From: Paralvinella palmiformis
Lineage: Eukaryota > Annelida > Polychaeta > Terebellida > Alvinellidae
Length of the DNA: 64,000 nucleotides
Reading direction: 5' to 3'
NCBI GenBank assembly: GCA_025642065.1
Contig: JAODUP010000439.1
Coordinates: forward strand, 33,501 to 97,500
Positions within the stretch are counted from its first letter, which is position 1. Every line of letters starts with the position of its first letter. The notes under the pieces were generated by a model that saw nothing but the letters and a program-made list of their open reading frames with translations, was not told the origin of the DNA and ran no database searches. Made by a program: the position numbers and the translations under genes. Shown in pieces: positions 1 to 10,430 of this stretch.

Positions 1-428
1 TGAATAAAGAGCACGCTGAAAGATTCCATTAGGATACTCAAAATGATGGACAAATGTAAATTGGTCAGGAAATATAAGAATATTTTGTAGTAGTACTAGT
101 AGTTGTTGTAGTAGTAGTAGCAATGAACTTAGGTGCTATTATCAATTTAAATATACTTATAAATCAATAGTTTCCTTTAAATCGAATTAAATAAATAAAG
201 ATTTATTTATATAAAGTCATAAACCAATATTTGGCTTTACTATTAAGAACTATGTCAAAAGGAATATTGTCTTCAGATATTTTTAGCGGTGACTATTCTG
301 TGCAACATTCCACAAATGGACTTAACACAGCAACTACACCTTATCACAGCAACTATTATGCGTTTATAAAAAACAATGTTCAACCATATTTTTACGTAGA
401 TGCTATTACAGTAAGCTAATATTACGTT

Positions 429-430
<2 letters not shown>
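1..430. other. AT-rich DNA without recognised gene
   Basis: AT-rich sequence with a short AGT/TTG triplet run near 88-121. A 62-codon frame at 231-419 has no recognisable motif and is probably chance. Positions 379-430 resemble 583-640 on the far side of the TA run. Confidence 0.6.

Positions 431-478
<48 letters not shown>
431..478. repeat. (TA)n microsatellite
   Basis: Near-perfect TA dinucleotide run. It gives rise to a spurious minus-strand Tyr-Ile frame. Confidence 0.97.
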
Positions 479-480
<2 letters not shown>

Positions 481-974
481 ACCATCACTCACTCACTCAC
501 ACTTATTTTTCATTCCCAGTAGACTCATTAATATTAAGTTATTACCACGATACGGTAACTACATCATAACACAACACAACATCCAACCATATTTTAAAGT
601 AGATGTTATCAATGAACAATAAATATTATGTTTAGGTTATTTATATACTTCTTACTTTATATTCTAATCAAAGACTTGTTTATTTCACAGCAAAAGCATT
701 GGAATTTGTCAACGTTTCATAATAATTTTCTTGTAGGACTAGGATATTAGCAATTAATAAACGTATGTCGCTTGTTGAAATGTGGGGTAGAGACCCCTGG
801 CTGTCACCTATAGGGCACGGCCACCTGGTGTTGTGTTCTGTTGTGTCTTTACTGTTTATGGTGGTGTTCATATGGGCAGTTAAGGAGCAGTTGGGTGATG
901 CTCTCTGGTAGGAATGTTGATTTTCTTATAATCACTGCTGCTAGGTGATTATAATAAACGTTTAAATTTACAAC

Positions 975-977
<3 letters not shown>
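479..977. other. Unassigned sequence
   Basis: Starts with a short CACT run (about 485-501). Positions 583-640 look like a diverged copy of 379-436. No gene signal was recognised. Confidence 0.6.

Positions 978-1011
<34 letters not shown>
978..1011. repeat. (TA)n microsatellite
   Basis: Short TA run. The 460 bases after it (to about 1470) are non-repetitive and hold no recognised gene. Confidence 0.95.
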
Positions 1012-1013
<2 letters not shown>

Positions 1014-1470
1014 GTATTTAATTGCTATTTTTGAAAATGTAGCATTTGTTCTGAGGTCCAATAATAATCCACGAATATCAATGCTACCATTTTGGAACTG
1101 TTGGTGGCTAACGTCAGCCAACCAATCAAAATGCAGAATTACATAACGGCGACACTTTCCAAGAATGGTTTTACTAAACTTTGATATTTCAAGTAGATTA
1201 CTGACCATTCGCCATTCATGTTCCGTATGACTACCCTTGAAAGTGGTGCATGGTTGGATAAGAATCAATAAGCCCGTGTGTGACCGTGTGTTTGCTTATG
1301 GTGTGAATTACATGAGAAATGACAGGTGTCGGCGTGTTTTAAAGGTGTGATTTGAGATCATATTCGTGAATTTACTCAGATAATTCAGACTTTATATTAC
1401 TGATAACATGACAAAATTCGATAATTTTAGAACCGAGAAATCGCCAACTTAAAATTTGCCGTGGTTAGAC

Positions 1471-1558
1471 ATTTCATCTTTCACTTCGCCTCACTACCTT
1501 TAATGGTCGCTCGTCCCCTTTATCTCACATTGTGTACAAAATTGGCCGTAAAAGAGCA
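1471..1558 (+). mobile_element. SINE-A 3' fragment (subfamily A2 tail)
   Basis: The shared tail of SINE-A is present in diverged form: a TTCGCCTCACTACC block, a GGTCGCTCG block, then TTGGCCGTAAAAGAGCAACATT. The tRNA-like head is absent, so this is a 5'-truncated copy. The ending GCAACATTTACATTT matches the copies at 10915 and 49025 rather than the ATC-tailed subfamily. Confidence 0.75.
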
Positions 1559-1596
1559 ACATTTACATTTACATATGTATATGTATCGCTATAGCG

Positions 1597-1735
1597 AAGT
1601 ACCTTTAACCATTCCAGCCCTGTGAGGCTGGTAACAGTACCTCAACAAACACAAATTGACGGACTCCTAGTCCCTGCGGGGTCCCAGGCTTCAGTCTAGT
1701 CATTCTTAAGGGTATTACGGCCCCGTGCCTAACTG
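1597..1735 (+). repeat. Dispersed repeat R1, copy 1
   Basis: Shares CCTTTAACCATT, GGTAACAGTACCTCA and TCCCAGGCTTCAGTCTA in the same order with 52397-52492. The second copy lacks about 38 internal bases. Family unknown; it could be part of a larger retroelement. Confidence 0.7.
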
Positions 1736-1739
1736 ATAT

Positions 1740-2000
1740 TATCATTATACGATGTCATTATGTTCCTATGTTATGTTATCACCGACATATAATGACAACG
1801 CCAATTATGTACACATTGACTACATATGATGCGGCACATAATGATAACTTCAAATGGTACTATTATGATGGCATGACATAAGGGTACATAATGACATCGC
1901 ATAATGAGAGCATCACATAGGCACGTAATTACTATATCATACAAACACCCTATAGTGGGATTCCATACTCGCATAATGAAAGTGTACCATAATGACATTT
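1740..2000. repeat. Degenerate short tandem repeat
   Basis: Phrases such as ACATAATGACA and CGCATAATGA recur irregularly every 20-35 bases. It is an old, decayed minisatellite and probably not coding. Confidence 0.55.
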
Positions 2001-2007
2001 TGACACC

Positions 2008-2008
<1 letters not shown>

Positions 2009-2042
<34 letters not shown>
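2009..2042. repeat. (AAT)n microsatellite
   Basis: Uninterrupted AAT triplet run of about 11 units. Confidence 0.95.
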
Positions 2043-2350
2043 TATATTTACTTAGGCGCTGTTACTAGCATCAGCCATTAAATACCCCAAATAATCATCG
2101 ATCCTTGTTGTTCCGTATTTTAGCACATACCCGGCTGTACCGAACTGAACGTACCCTGGAATTAACGGTACCGAGTCAGTTCATAACATTTTCGTTGTAT
2201 TTTGCACGGATTTGCAAGGGACGAAATATATCAAGTGCGCTTTTTTGGTGTTCTCGTATTGATTTTTCGTCACTCATGCGCAGAATTTGTATTTCAGAAT
2301 CACTCTGAGGACCTTAGAAATTAAATAAATTGGTGGACTTACATTACAGC

Positions 2351-2575
2351 CTTAACCTCTACGACACAATGGTGCTGTTAGTCTAACATAACAACATCCT
2401 ATAGACAGCTCAATCTTGACCTCTGCCACACAATGGTGCTGTTATTCTAACATAACAACATGGTGTTGTTGGTCAATCTTGACCTCTGCCACATAATGCT
2501 GTTGTTGGTCTAACAAAACAACATCCTATAGACAGCTCAATCTTGACCTCTGCCACATAATGGTATTGTTTGTCT
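2351..2575. repeat. 64-bp minisatellite, about 3.5 copies
   Basis: The phrase CTTGACCTCTGCCACA starts at about 2351, 2415, 2478 and 2542, giving a 63-64 bp period. Units share TCTAACATAACAACA and CTATAGACAGCTCAA; one unit is internally shortened. Confidence 0.88.
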
Positions 2576-3607
2576 GGTGAGTGAGTAGTGGTGCAGACAG
2601 ACTGACCTCGACTCCTATCGTATTATGGCGTCCGGCTTCTTATATAGGGACTCAGAACTGTCGTTTCTCGACTAACAAATTGTCTATTTACCGGAGTGAA
2701 GTTGGACTTAGAGCCTAAGACAAGCTGGCTGTATATTAGCCGATATGGAGGCGACAGGAAATAGAGGACATTGGCCAACAGATGCCATGATATGTTGGCC
2801 GAATGTCAGCAGGTTGTGGGCTGTCAGTAATGGATACTGGCTGATCTATGGTGGGATGTGGGACTAGATGTGGGGGCTGGCTGTGGTGGGGCGCTGCAGT
2901 ATATGAGCGACTGGCGGTGATGGCGTTCGGTGGAAGATTTGGAATGGTTGCATTTAAATGTCGTGGATTGGATGTGCTGGCCTTCCTGAAGGCGAGAAGG
3001 TGGAGATATATTTAATTATGCGACTCAACAATTTAGTCAGAAGTGTTACCTACCACAATCATTAAATCATCCCCTTTTGTATTAAATGATAAGTACAGAA
3101 ATAAAAAGGAGTTTATTTCGCTGACGAAATAAAGAGTTATTAAAAACAAATAAAACCTGTTCAGCGACTGATTCAAAGGTTACATTTTCTCATAAAGTAG
3201 CCTTGTCCCTGAATGACTGTGCGTACGTAAAGCTGTCACATATATTTCAATGTATGTGATGTGCGCTGTAGTGCATACTATATACGCAGTTCGTAACATA
3301 CAAATATGTAAACAGCGTGCACATCAATATACGCACATAAAAAATAAAGGGTTATTTATTTATAAAAAGATACAAATTATACACGACATAATATCAACAG
3401 TATTATATGGTTCTGTTTGCGAACGATTAATCAATAAAGTTACATTAAAATTGAAAACATAAATCTTAATACACATATACCACAGTTGAATTAACTTAAC
3501 TAGCAACTCGTGTGGGTCAATAATATGTGCGTAGTTTAGATGACAAATATATCTCTGTCAAGTTGTAGTCAAAAATAAACTATGTCTAATGTCATTAAAG
3601 CCTGTAA
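2576..3607. other. Unassigned sequence
   Basis: 2640-3000 is G-rich, with irregular repeats of TGGCTG-like words that look like a decayed minisatellite. 3000-3607 is AT-rich with no gene signal. A 70-codon frame at 3250-3462 has no recognisable feature. Confidence 0.5.
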
Positions 3608-4055
3608 TATGTCATGGTTATAAGTTGTCAGTATATCATGGCTACAAGTTTATTAACATGCTGTGGTTATAAGTTGTCAACATGTTGTGGTTATAAGTTG
3701 TCAGCATGTCGTGATTATAAGTTGTCAACGTGTCGTGATTATAATATAAGTTGTCAACATGTCGTGATTATAAGTTGTCAGCATGTTGTGGTTATAAGTT
3801 GTCAACATGTCATGGCTATAAGTTGTCAACATGTCATGGCTATAAATTGTCAACATGACGTGATTATAAGTTGTCAACATGTCGTGATTATAAGTTGTCA
3901 GCATATTGTGGTTATAATTTGTCAACATGTCATGGTTATAAGTTGTCAACATGTCATGGCTATAAGTTGTCAACATGCCGTGATTATAAGTTGTCAACAT
4001 GTTGTGGTTATAACTTGTAAACATGTCGTGATTATAACTTGTCAACATGTCGTGG
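3608..4055. repeat. 24-bp minisatellite, about 18 copies
   Basis: The unit is close to GTTGTCAACATGTCGTGATT plus ATAA. Because 24 is divisible by 3, a reading frame stays open on both strands, giving 8-residue repeats (SCQHVVII-like on plus, MLTTYNHD-like on minus). These frames reflect unit length rather than a demonstrated protein. No start context or non-repeat domain supports translation. The array runs directly into a SINE-B tail. Confidence 0.93.
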
Positions 4056-4130
4056 TAAATAACAGACCATATACGTCTCCCTCATTTGAGGTAACAACGT
4101 CAAGTAAAATAAATGTAATTTCGGCCATTA
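4053..4130 (+). mobile_element. SINE-B 3' fragment
   Basis: Matches the tail of the copy at 23323-23575: the AACAGACCAT word, then CTCCCTCATTTGAGGT, then AAGTAAAATAA and TTTCGG-CATTA. There is no tRNA-like head. It is joined directly to the 24-bp minisatellite on its left and to a triplet run on its right. Confidence 0.8.
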
Positions 4131-4316
4131 CTATACTATTACTACTGCTACTATTACTACTATACTATTACTACTGCTACTATTACTCTACTATACTATT
4201 ACTACTGCTACTATTACTACTATCATTACGATGTGATAAATTATCAACACTAATTATCACAAGGACTAATCTTATAACTGATCTATCTATCTATCTATGC
4301 ATCTATCTATCTATCC

Positions 4317-4365
<49 letters not shown>

Positions 4366-4372
4366 GCTATCT
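4126..4372. repeat. (ACT)n-like and (CTAT)n microsatellites
   Basis: An imperfect ACT/GCT triplet run (about 4126-4227) in the position of a SINE-B 3' tail, a short spacer, then CTAT tetranucleotides from about 4280 to 4372. Confidence 0.92.
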
Positions 4373-4671
4373 ATATTCTCCTGTAATGCGCTCCTGTCAT
4401 TCATATGATGGGACGTAATTTTCATATTACTCTGGTATGTTTAATCCTTCAATTTAAACAAATTTAATTTAATCGTTTCATCGCCACCTGGTGTCTCACA
4501 TATAGACATCGACTGATAAACATCAACACACCGAACATAATGATACAGACAGGCTGAAGGACAGGGAATACTGATGCTCCCACACACTCGCGCTACGTAC
4601 GCACGCACACATACTCACACGCACTCACACATTCTTACAAACATGTATTTGTTCGCATAGAGAGATAGACA
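4373..4671. other. Unassigned sequence
   Basis: Mostly non-repetitive, ending in CA-rich DNA near 4578-4632. No gene signal seen. Confidence 0.5.
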
Positions 4672-4890
<219 letters not shown>

Positions 4891-6094
4891 AGTAGGAGGA
4901 AGCGAGGGAAGGGAGCGAGAGAAAGAGAGACTCTTCACACACTGAGTGACCAAGTTCAAGATAACCAAATTCTCCGTATCGAGTTCCCTCAAGACAATCT
5001 GCCACAACATTAACCTTGACATAGATGACATAAACATGACAGTAAGTGTATAGGTATCCAGTTAACAGAACGTTAACTCTATTTACAAAGCGGGGCGGCT
5101 TGAATCAGATAGGGAGGGAGGGAGAGAGAGACAGAGATGTCCATTCTGGATGCCCTTCCTGGGCTTCCTGTCAGTTACAGCCCACAGCCGTAGACAGAAC
5201 ATGTATTAGGAAAATCCCTAAAAATGGCAGCTAGTTCGGGCTAAGTCCTTATTTGCTTCCGTCTGGAGCGAGGAGCCCGTCTTTACCACGAAAGGCTCCC
5301 CCCCCCTCTCCGTATACTGTAAGTTAGAAAATTAGATTCCGTTGTCTGTAAACAATTCTAAGATGAGATCTTACCGTGTTATCAACTACAGCTCAATACA
5401 GATATCGCGGCAACTTGTGGCCATTTGGAAGCAATCTTCTTGAACCGTATCCTGGATCGGACGTTAGTAATGGAAACATCGTCTCCGGAGAACATCCGGG
5501 CGACAGATGTTATACCGGAGTTGATAAAACGCCCCCCCCCCACCATATGAAATATTCTTCAGTCGCCCGATATACACAGACATCCGGTAAGAATTGGTCC
5601 CGAGACTCGACTTGATTAAATAAGACACCGACGATTGAAAATCAAACTCCTTTGAACAGTCCATCTGGACGTCTTCCTTCCTTCCTTCTTTCCGTCCTTC
5701 CTTTCTTCAGCAGCCCAGCTGGACGTCGTTTCCAACGGGCAAGGATTACATCATGTTCTCTGCTCAGTGGCGCCCCTTGTGTGCTAAAATGCCAATTTCA
5801 TCTGCGACACGATTTGAAGCGTTTTCTTTTTCGATGACAACGCGACAGATCAGTCGGGAAGATTTTATTTAATACTCGAACGATGTACGCCGAGTTGTCT
5901 TCCTGCGTCGAGTTTCTGGATCGTCAAACGGACAAAATTCGATTTCGAGATAAGCTTCTGCCATTTGATATCCTTGTTATCTGAGGTCTTTTTGAGGTGT
6001 AATCAAGAGGATCTATCGGGAGAGAACTAACCAATTTCAGGATCGAGCAAGATTCTCAAATTCATTAATATAATATTGTACTTATGTATAAGCT
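4891..6094. other. Unassigned sequence of mixed composition
   Basis: Contains homopolymer C runs (about 5299-5308 and 5532-5540) and a CTTC-rich patch near 5672-5707. Short frames on both strands (61-79 codons) overlap each other and show no family motif. Confidence 0.5.
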
Positions 6095-6290
6095 TCCAAA
6101 TGCTGTGAATCTGTGGTATAACTGGTAGCGCGTTGGATCACAGATCACTACCACCTGAGTTCAAATATCGGCGTCGGCATATCTGAAGGGTGTTTCATCG
6201 TTGAGTTCGCTTCATTACCTTTGGAGGTAGCTTACCATGTGCACAAGAGTGACCGTAACACATCAGTCATCATCATCCAAATGCTGTGAA
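6095..6290 (+). mobile_element. SINE-A copy with 15-bp target duplication
   Basis: A perfect 15-bp direct repeat (TCCAAATGCTGTGAA) lies at 6095-6109 and 6276-6290. Between them is a tRNA-derived SINE: degenerate A box near 6113-6126, B-box region near 6154-6166, the GCATATCTGAAGGGTGTTTC junction and the conserved CATTACCTTTGGAGGT tail. The block CGCTCGGCCCATTTAGCC is deleted relative to 21805-22003. The TSD shows retroposition through target-primed integration. Confidence 0.92.
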
Positions 6291-6295
6291 ACACA

Positions 6296-6341
6296 CATAG
6301 ACACACGCGCGCACGCGCACACGCACACAGACACACAGTCA
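6296..6341. repeat. CA/GCAC-rich simple sequence
   Basis: Interrupted CA repeat immediately after the SINE target duplication. Confidence 0.85.
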
Positions 6342-6604
6342 CGTGACCAAATGAGGTCAACGTACTGTTTTACTCATTCTTATTGGTTTATCTACGGTTG
6401 ACCCTCATTAATACGAGCGTCACATCCTAGAATAACCTGAAATAACGTGAATGTTGGTGTATATTCTCTGTATCCTGAGGTTGTTGATGCTAAGAGATGA
6501 AAGAAAAACAAGAAGGACGAAAGTGTGTCAAGACCAGCTAGATAAATACAAACAAACAATCTTGTTACACGATACACAATTACAGTTGTATACAATACAC
6601 GACC

Positions 6605-7065
6605 GAGATGACGTCATTAATTCCCTATCGAATTTCCTCCGCACACCGGCGGGCACGAATTCGGCAATCCGTTTATGAACTTTTCGAAGCAGTTCTCATC
6701 CTTTATATTCTCGACCAATCACAGTCCGCCGAAGCCATCACGTGTCTTATCACGTGAGAGCCCCGGGCTTTGCCTCGAAAATAGATTGTGATTGTTGGCC
6801 TAATTTCGTAAAACCCTTTCCCGTCCCGTGACCCCGCACCCTCTCAGCACTTCCGAGCGCCACCGGAGGGACATCTGCCGGGCAAACAACAAACTAAAAC
6901 AGTGGCCCACCAAAGACGTTTATTTCTACAAACAGAACCGTTCTTCCAAAATGGCGACGGTCAATATTTAACATTTATACAACGTTCCGTTGGCGACCAA
7001 CATGGCGGCTATTGCTCAGCCGGAAGTCGTCTTGTGTTTCTGTTGTTAGAACGTTTCGCGCCAAT
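6605..7065. promoter_or_regulatory. Candidate TATA-less promoter, possibly bidirectional
   Basis: Seen: a full CRE palindrome TGACGTCA (6609-6616), CCAAT (6715-6719), two CACGTG E-boxes exactly 12 bp apart (6739 and 6751), AAAATGGCGAC (about 6948-6958) and ACATGGCGGC (about 7000-7009) YY1-type sites, CCGGAAGT ETS site (7020-7027), and TTTCGCGCC E2F site (7054-7062) overlapping a CCAAT. In animal genomes this mix marks broad CpG-type housekeeping promoters. Direction is unclear. The ATG in the second YY1 site opens only a 15-codon frame, so any gene would need a splice. The site density is well above its surroundings. Confidence 0.55.
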
Positions 7066-7209
7066 TTTGCGAGAATCTAGTTGAACGTCGGCAGGTGGCG
7101 TCGTTATCGTCTTGGCCGAAGAGAATTATGACTGCTCCGAACATGTATAAATAGATATAATTTAACTCAAGCCGAATTTGTTAAGAAGTTCAGGAACCAT
7201 CAGTTACGG

Positions 7210-7800
7210 TCCTAATCTATATCGTGCTTGTTCCCGCTCGTGGCGCCACCTGGTGCCGCACGTAATCTATTTAAACTAGAAGAGACGTGATATCGGTATG
7301 TGACGGACGTGACAGTGAGAGTTATATGTAAACATCCGTAACTCGTAGAGATCACAGCGTGAGAGATATTTAGACATCTACAGCTGACAGACAAGACGAA
7401 GAAAGATGGGTAAACATCACAATCTGACCCAAAGTCCCAAATATGTAAAAGGACTGTGCCTGAAACAGAAAAGCAAGTACCGTAGACGTTAATACGTGAC
7501 AATCATAGCAGTTTGTGCAAGCGTGTAAACATATATAACCGAAATATGTGTACGCTAGGGTGGCATTTAAGCATCTGTATGTAGTGGTCGTTAGTGAGAT
7601 GTAACCATGTGTAACTGGCAGATGCGATATCAGAAAGAAATGCTGACGACTGTAACTCGGAGACTTGACGGCCAGAGAGATATGTAAACATTGGCAACCG
7701 ATAGACACCAAAAATTGTCCATCTTGGTAAGTAGACATCTCCGTTCGACGCTACAACATAACGGTATATCTCAGCATGTTTATACATAGTGGCTTATACG
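7210..7800. repeat. Highly degenerate tandem repeat
   Basis: Words such as GTAAACAT, CGTAACTCG and GTGTAACTGG recur at irregular spacing (near 7327, 7409, 7525, 7683). Minus-strand frames of 94-122 codons arise from this and carry repeated Tyr/Leu/His phrases. It is probably a decayed minisatellite rather than a gene. Confidence 0.4.
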
Positions 7801-8084
7801 CGGCAGGTTCGCTATTATCGCCCACGTATCACGCGAGCGGTGTTTATATTAAATGGACACGATCTAAGTAAATCCATTTCCGGTCGCTTAGAAATCAGCC
7901 GATCCTCGTGACGGCAACAAAAAAGAGGTTGACATTTGCTTACCACTCCGGGCTCGGAGAGGTCTTTATGTCTGTATTGGGTCAGGTGAGACTCGAAGCT
8001 TTATTTCTCCGCGATTAGTTTAGTTTGGTAGACTTGGCGTGATGCTAAGTAGGCCGACTTTTACTTGACACGCGCGTCCCCTTT

Positions 8085-8150
8085 GATCAGCCAATGAGCG
8101 GCCGACCTAAATTGGGACCATTGGTCACGTGGTACTACTGGTTGGCGGAG
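8085..8150. promoter_or_regulatory. Possible regulatory motif group (CCAAT pair and E-box)
   Basis: Contains a forward CCAAT (about 8091), two ATTGG reverse CCAAT boxes, and GTCACGTGG. These are short motifs; without a transcript the call is weak. Confidence 0.3.
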
Positions 8151-8315
8151 AAAACATCAAAGGTTACGTTAATGGCGACCGAATTTACACATCGTCTGCT
8201 CACACGGGCGGACTCCCCGACGCCATAGCCCGGACTTAGCCACTGAAACACACTCACGCGCGCGCGCGCACACACACCCAACCACACATATACACACTTG
8301 CTCTCAGAATGTACA

Positions 8316-8514
8316 AACTTGCCTTCCATCGACCCAAGAATGGCTGTGCCAACAACTTTATATATCTGCCCGCTTTTGCTGATTGCACAGCAATGGTAGC
8401 CATTTGATTGGCTCAAGAGGTGCTTCATATCTGACATGAAGGGGGGGGGTTCATCGTAGATAGCTCATGACGTACTTTATATCTTAAACATCACGTTGCA
8501 GCTGACCATTTTAA
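8316..8514 (-). repeat. Dispersed repeat R2, copy 1, anchored on (GT)n
   Basis: Reverse complement of 24406-24605 with only a handful of mismatches over about 198 bp, including a matching poly-G/poly-C tract. In both copies the same end abuts a long CA/GT run, so the microsatellite is probably part of the mobile unit. No coding capacity, tRNA head or clear terminal inverted repeat was seen. Confidence 0.88.
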
Positions 8515-8523
8515 TGATCTATA

Positions 8524-8543
8524 TGTGTGTGTGTGTGTGTCTA

Positions 8544-8617
<74 letters not shown>
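8524..8617. repeat. (GT)n microsatellite
   Basis: About 90 bp of nearly pure GT, forming the boundary of repeat R2. Confidence 0.97.
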
Positions 8618-8621
<4 letters not shown>

Positions 8622-8820
8622 CGACAATCGATCACCTTGACTGTGTCTAAGTGGTCTGTTTTTAGTATTATTCTACAAACAGAATTAAGGACATTATACG
8701 TCTTAATAGGGAATATCACACTTTTTATTCAATTCCCTGATGTATCATCCAGATGCCGGGATTATCGATTTTATGCGTCACTCATCCACTAATATCAACA
8801 AACACGTATACAGAGGGGGC

Positions 8821-8910
8821 ACCGATGATGCAGTGGTCAGAGCATTGCGCGACAAACCACCAGGTTGTGGGTTAGAATGTTTCCCTAGCTAATTCACTAG
8901 CTACCACAAC
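8821..8910 (+). mobile_element. Possible tRNA-like SINE fragment
   Basis: ATGCAGTGGTCAGAGCATTGC resembles a tRNA A-box region also seen at 9969, and a TGTTTCCCTAGCTAATTCAC stretch recalls the copy at 15432. The B box is degenerate. Confidence 0.4.
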
Positions 8911-9406
8911 AACAAGGATGCACATGCATACAAAGGAGGGTTGAAAAAAGCGGGCAGACTGACCTTTAACACATTACAAAAACACAAATTAAACATGTCT
9001 GAGATTGAGGTTTGTATGTTTAATTTTTTCTTTCAGTAATTTCGGTTTGTCACAAATCAGTGATAGTTGAGATCACTTATGACTGATTATTAAGTGGTAA
9101 ATGTGTTTATAATTATATATATATATATATATATATATGGCCATTTTAACAACATTATACTTTTATAAGCCCCCTACTTAATCATCCACAGGAATAAAAA
9201 TTGTAAATGCTCGAGATTCGTACAGTTACACGCACGTGAGGTCACAGAGGTGACCGTGATATTACATCAGATGCGAATACCAATGTCTACTTGTAATATG
9301 GCAACAAATATTTTTGTTTAGTATAATATACATACATTGATTAGCATGGGGCTCCTATGCTCGTGGGGCTCCTAACTACCCAGCGTACCCATGCGTTAAG
9401 ACGGCC

Positions 9407-9410
<4 letters not shown>
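8911..9410. other. Unassigned AT-rich sequence with short (TA)n
   Basis: A 25-bp TA run sits at about 9115-9139. The rest is non-repetitive. GGGGCTCCTA occurs twice near 9350-9375. Confidence 0.5.
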
Positions 9411-9496
<86 letters not shown>

Positions 9497-9520
9497 AAGA
9501 GAGAGAAAGAGATAGGATAA
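9411..9520. repeat. (TA)n then (GA)n microsatellite
   Basis: About 74 bp of TA followed by an interrupted GAGA/GAAA tract. Confidence 0.96.
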
Positions 9521-9541
9521 CCATTATCTAAGCCTGATGTA

Positions 9542-9708
9542 GATTGATGATCGATGTTTTACGGCCACTTTTATGCACATGGTAGGCTAAATGGGCCGAG
9601 CGAAGTCAAAGACTAAACAATCTTCAGATATGCCCACGCCGAGATTCGAACACGGGTGGTAGTGATCTGTGGTCCAACACGCTACCGTTAGCCCACGGAG
9701 GCGCCCGC
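9542..9708 (-). mobile_element. SINE-A1 copy (minus strand)
   Basis: Read on the minus strand: GGCGCCTCCGTGG start, A-box-like GGGCTAACGGTAGCG, ACCACAGATCACTACCACCC, B-box GTGTTCGAATCTC, GCATATCTGAAG, then CGCTCGGCCCATTTAGCC and GTGGCCGTAAAACATC. The block CATTACCTTTGGAGGT is missing, probably deleted between short TCGCT repeats. No target duplication was found. Confidence 0.9.
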
Positions 9709-9762
9709 TAAACCTTCTTTTATCAATCGTTTTTATAATTATCTGACAAATCTACTTTATCC

Positions 9763-9766
<4 letters not shown>

Positions 9767-9797
<31 letters not shown>

Positions 9798-9870
9798 CAT
9801 ACATACATACATGCATGCATACATACATACATACATACATACATACATACATACATACATACATACATAC
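9767..9870. repeat. (ACAT)n microsatellite
   Basis: About 100 bp of CATA tetranucleotides with a few GCAT and TATA interruptions. Confidence 0.97.
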
Positions 9871-9945
9871 GTTACCTTTGGAGGTCACTCAGCCCATTTA
9901 GTTTACAATGTGCACAAAAGTGGCATTGAAAGATCAAACATCTTT
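9871..9945 (+). mobile_element. SINE-A 3' fragment
   Basis: TTACCTTTGGAGGTCACTC, then CCCATTTAG and GTGCACAAAAGTGGC. The head is missing and its place is taken by the ACAT array. Confidence 0.78.
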
Positions 9946-9962
9946 ATCATCATCATCATTAT

Positions 9963-10090
9963 TCAGATAATGCAGTGGTCACAGTACTGCACTAAAATAT
10001 CTAGGTTGTAGCTGCGAATCCGGCTCAAACTTGGTTTGTGAGATATGTTCTCTTAGCCAGTCGCCCTCGACCATATATGTTTCAAATATC
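9963..10090 (+). mobile_element. SINE-C copy (degenerate)
   Basis: tRNA-like A-box region ATGCAGTGGTCACAGTACTG, B-box-like GCTGCGAATCCGG, then TTTGTGAGATATGTTCTC, CAGTCGCC and CGACCATATAT. The ordered blocks match 14908 and 45026. No ACTC tail is preserved. Confidence 0.6.
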
Positions 10091-10109
10091 CATTCTACAC
10101 AGTAAGTCA

Positions 10110-10289
10110 TGATTGATGTTTTACAACCACTTGTGTGTACGTGGTAGGGTAAATGAGCCGAGCGACCTCCAAAGGTAATGAAGCGAAGTCAAAGATGAAA
10201 CACCCTTCAAATATGCCCACGCTGAGATTGGACCCCGGGTGAAAGTGATTTGTGATCCAATACGCCAACTTTAGATCACGTAGGCGCCC
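10110..10289 (-). mobile_element. SINE-A1 copy (minus strand)
   Basis: Near full-length on the minus strand with diverged head and tail. The head starts at GGGCGCC (about 10289). The tail blocks CTTCATTACCTTTGGAGG, TCGCTCGGCTCATTTACC and ACATCAATCATGAC are readable. Substitutions in the A and B boxes suggest an old copy. Confidence 0.87.
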
Positions 10290-10374
10290 TTCTAGAAGTT
10301 ATGATATGATTTTATAATTTGGCATCCAAGATTGGTGGTTTTTTGTTTGGTAAGAGCACGTTGTTCAAGCTCCA

Positions 10375-10430
10375 TTAACAACAACAACAACAATGATAAT
10401 AACAATAATAATAATTATTATTATTAAATC
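10375..10430. repeat. (ACA)n/(AAT)n triplet run
   Basis: Interrupted AAC and AAT triplets, about 55 bp. Confidence 0.85.

Noticed and set aside
3614..4366. 250-codon ORF with SCQHVVII repeats
   Set aside because: It is the translation of a 24-bp minisatellite, a SINE tail and triplet/tetranucleotide runs; the opposite strand is equally open.
7001..7050. ATG GCG GCT reading frame as a first exon in the promoter candidate
   Set aside because: Stops after 15 codons and no good GT donor lies within the frame; the ATGGCGGC is better read as a YY1 site.
7212..7787. Minus-strand ORFs near 7212-7787 as a gene downstream of the promoter candidate
   Set aside because: Three frames overlap over a degenerate tandem repeat, none has a domain, and the residue pattern follows the repeat words.
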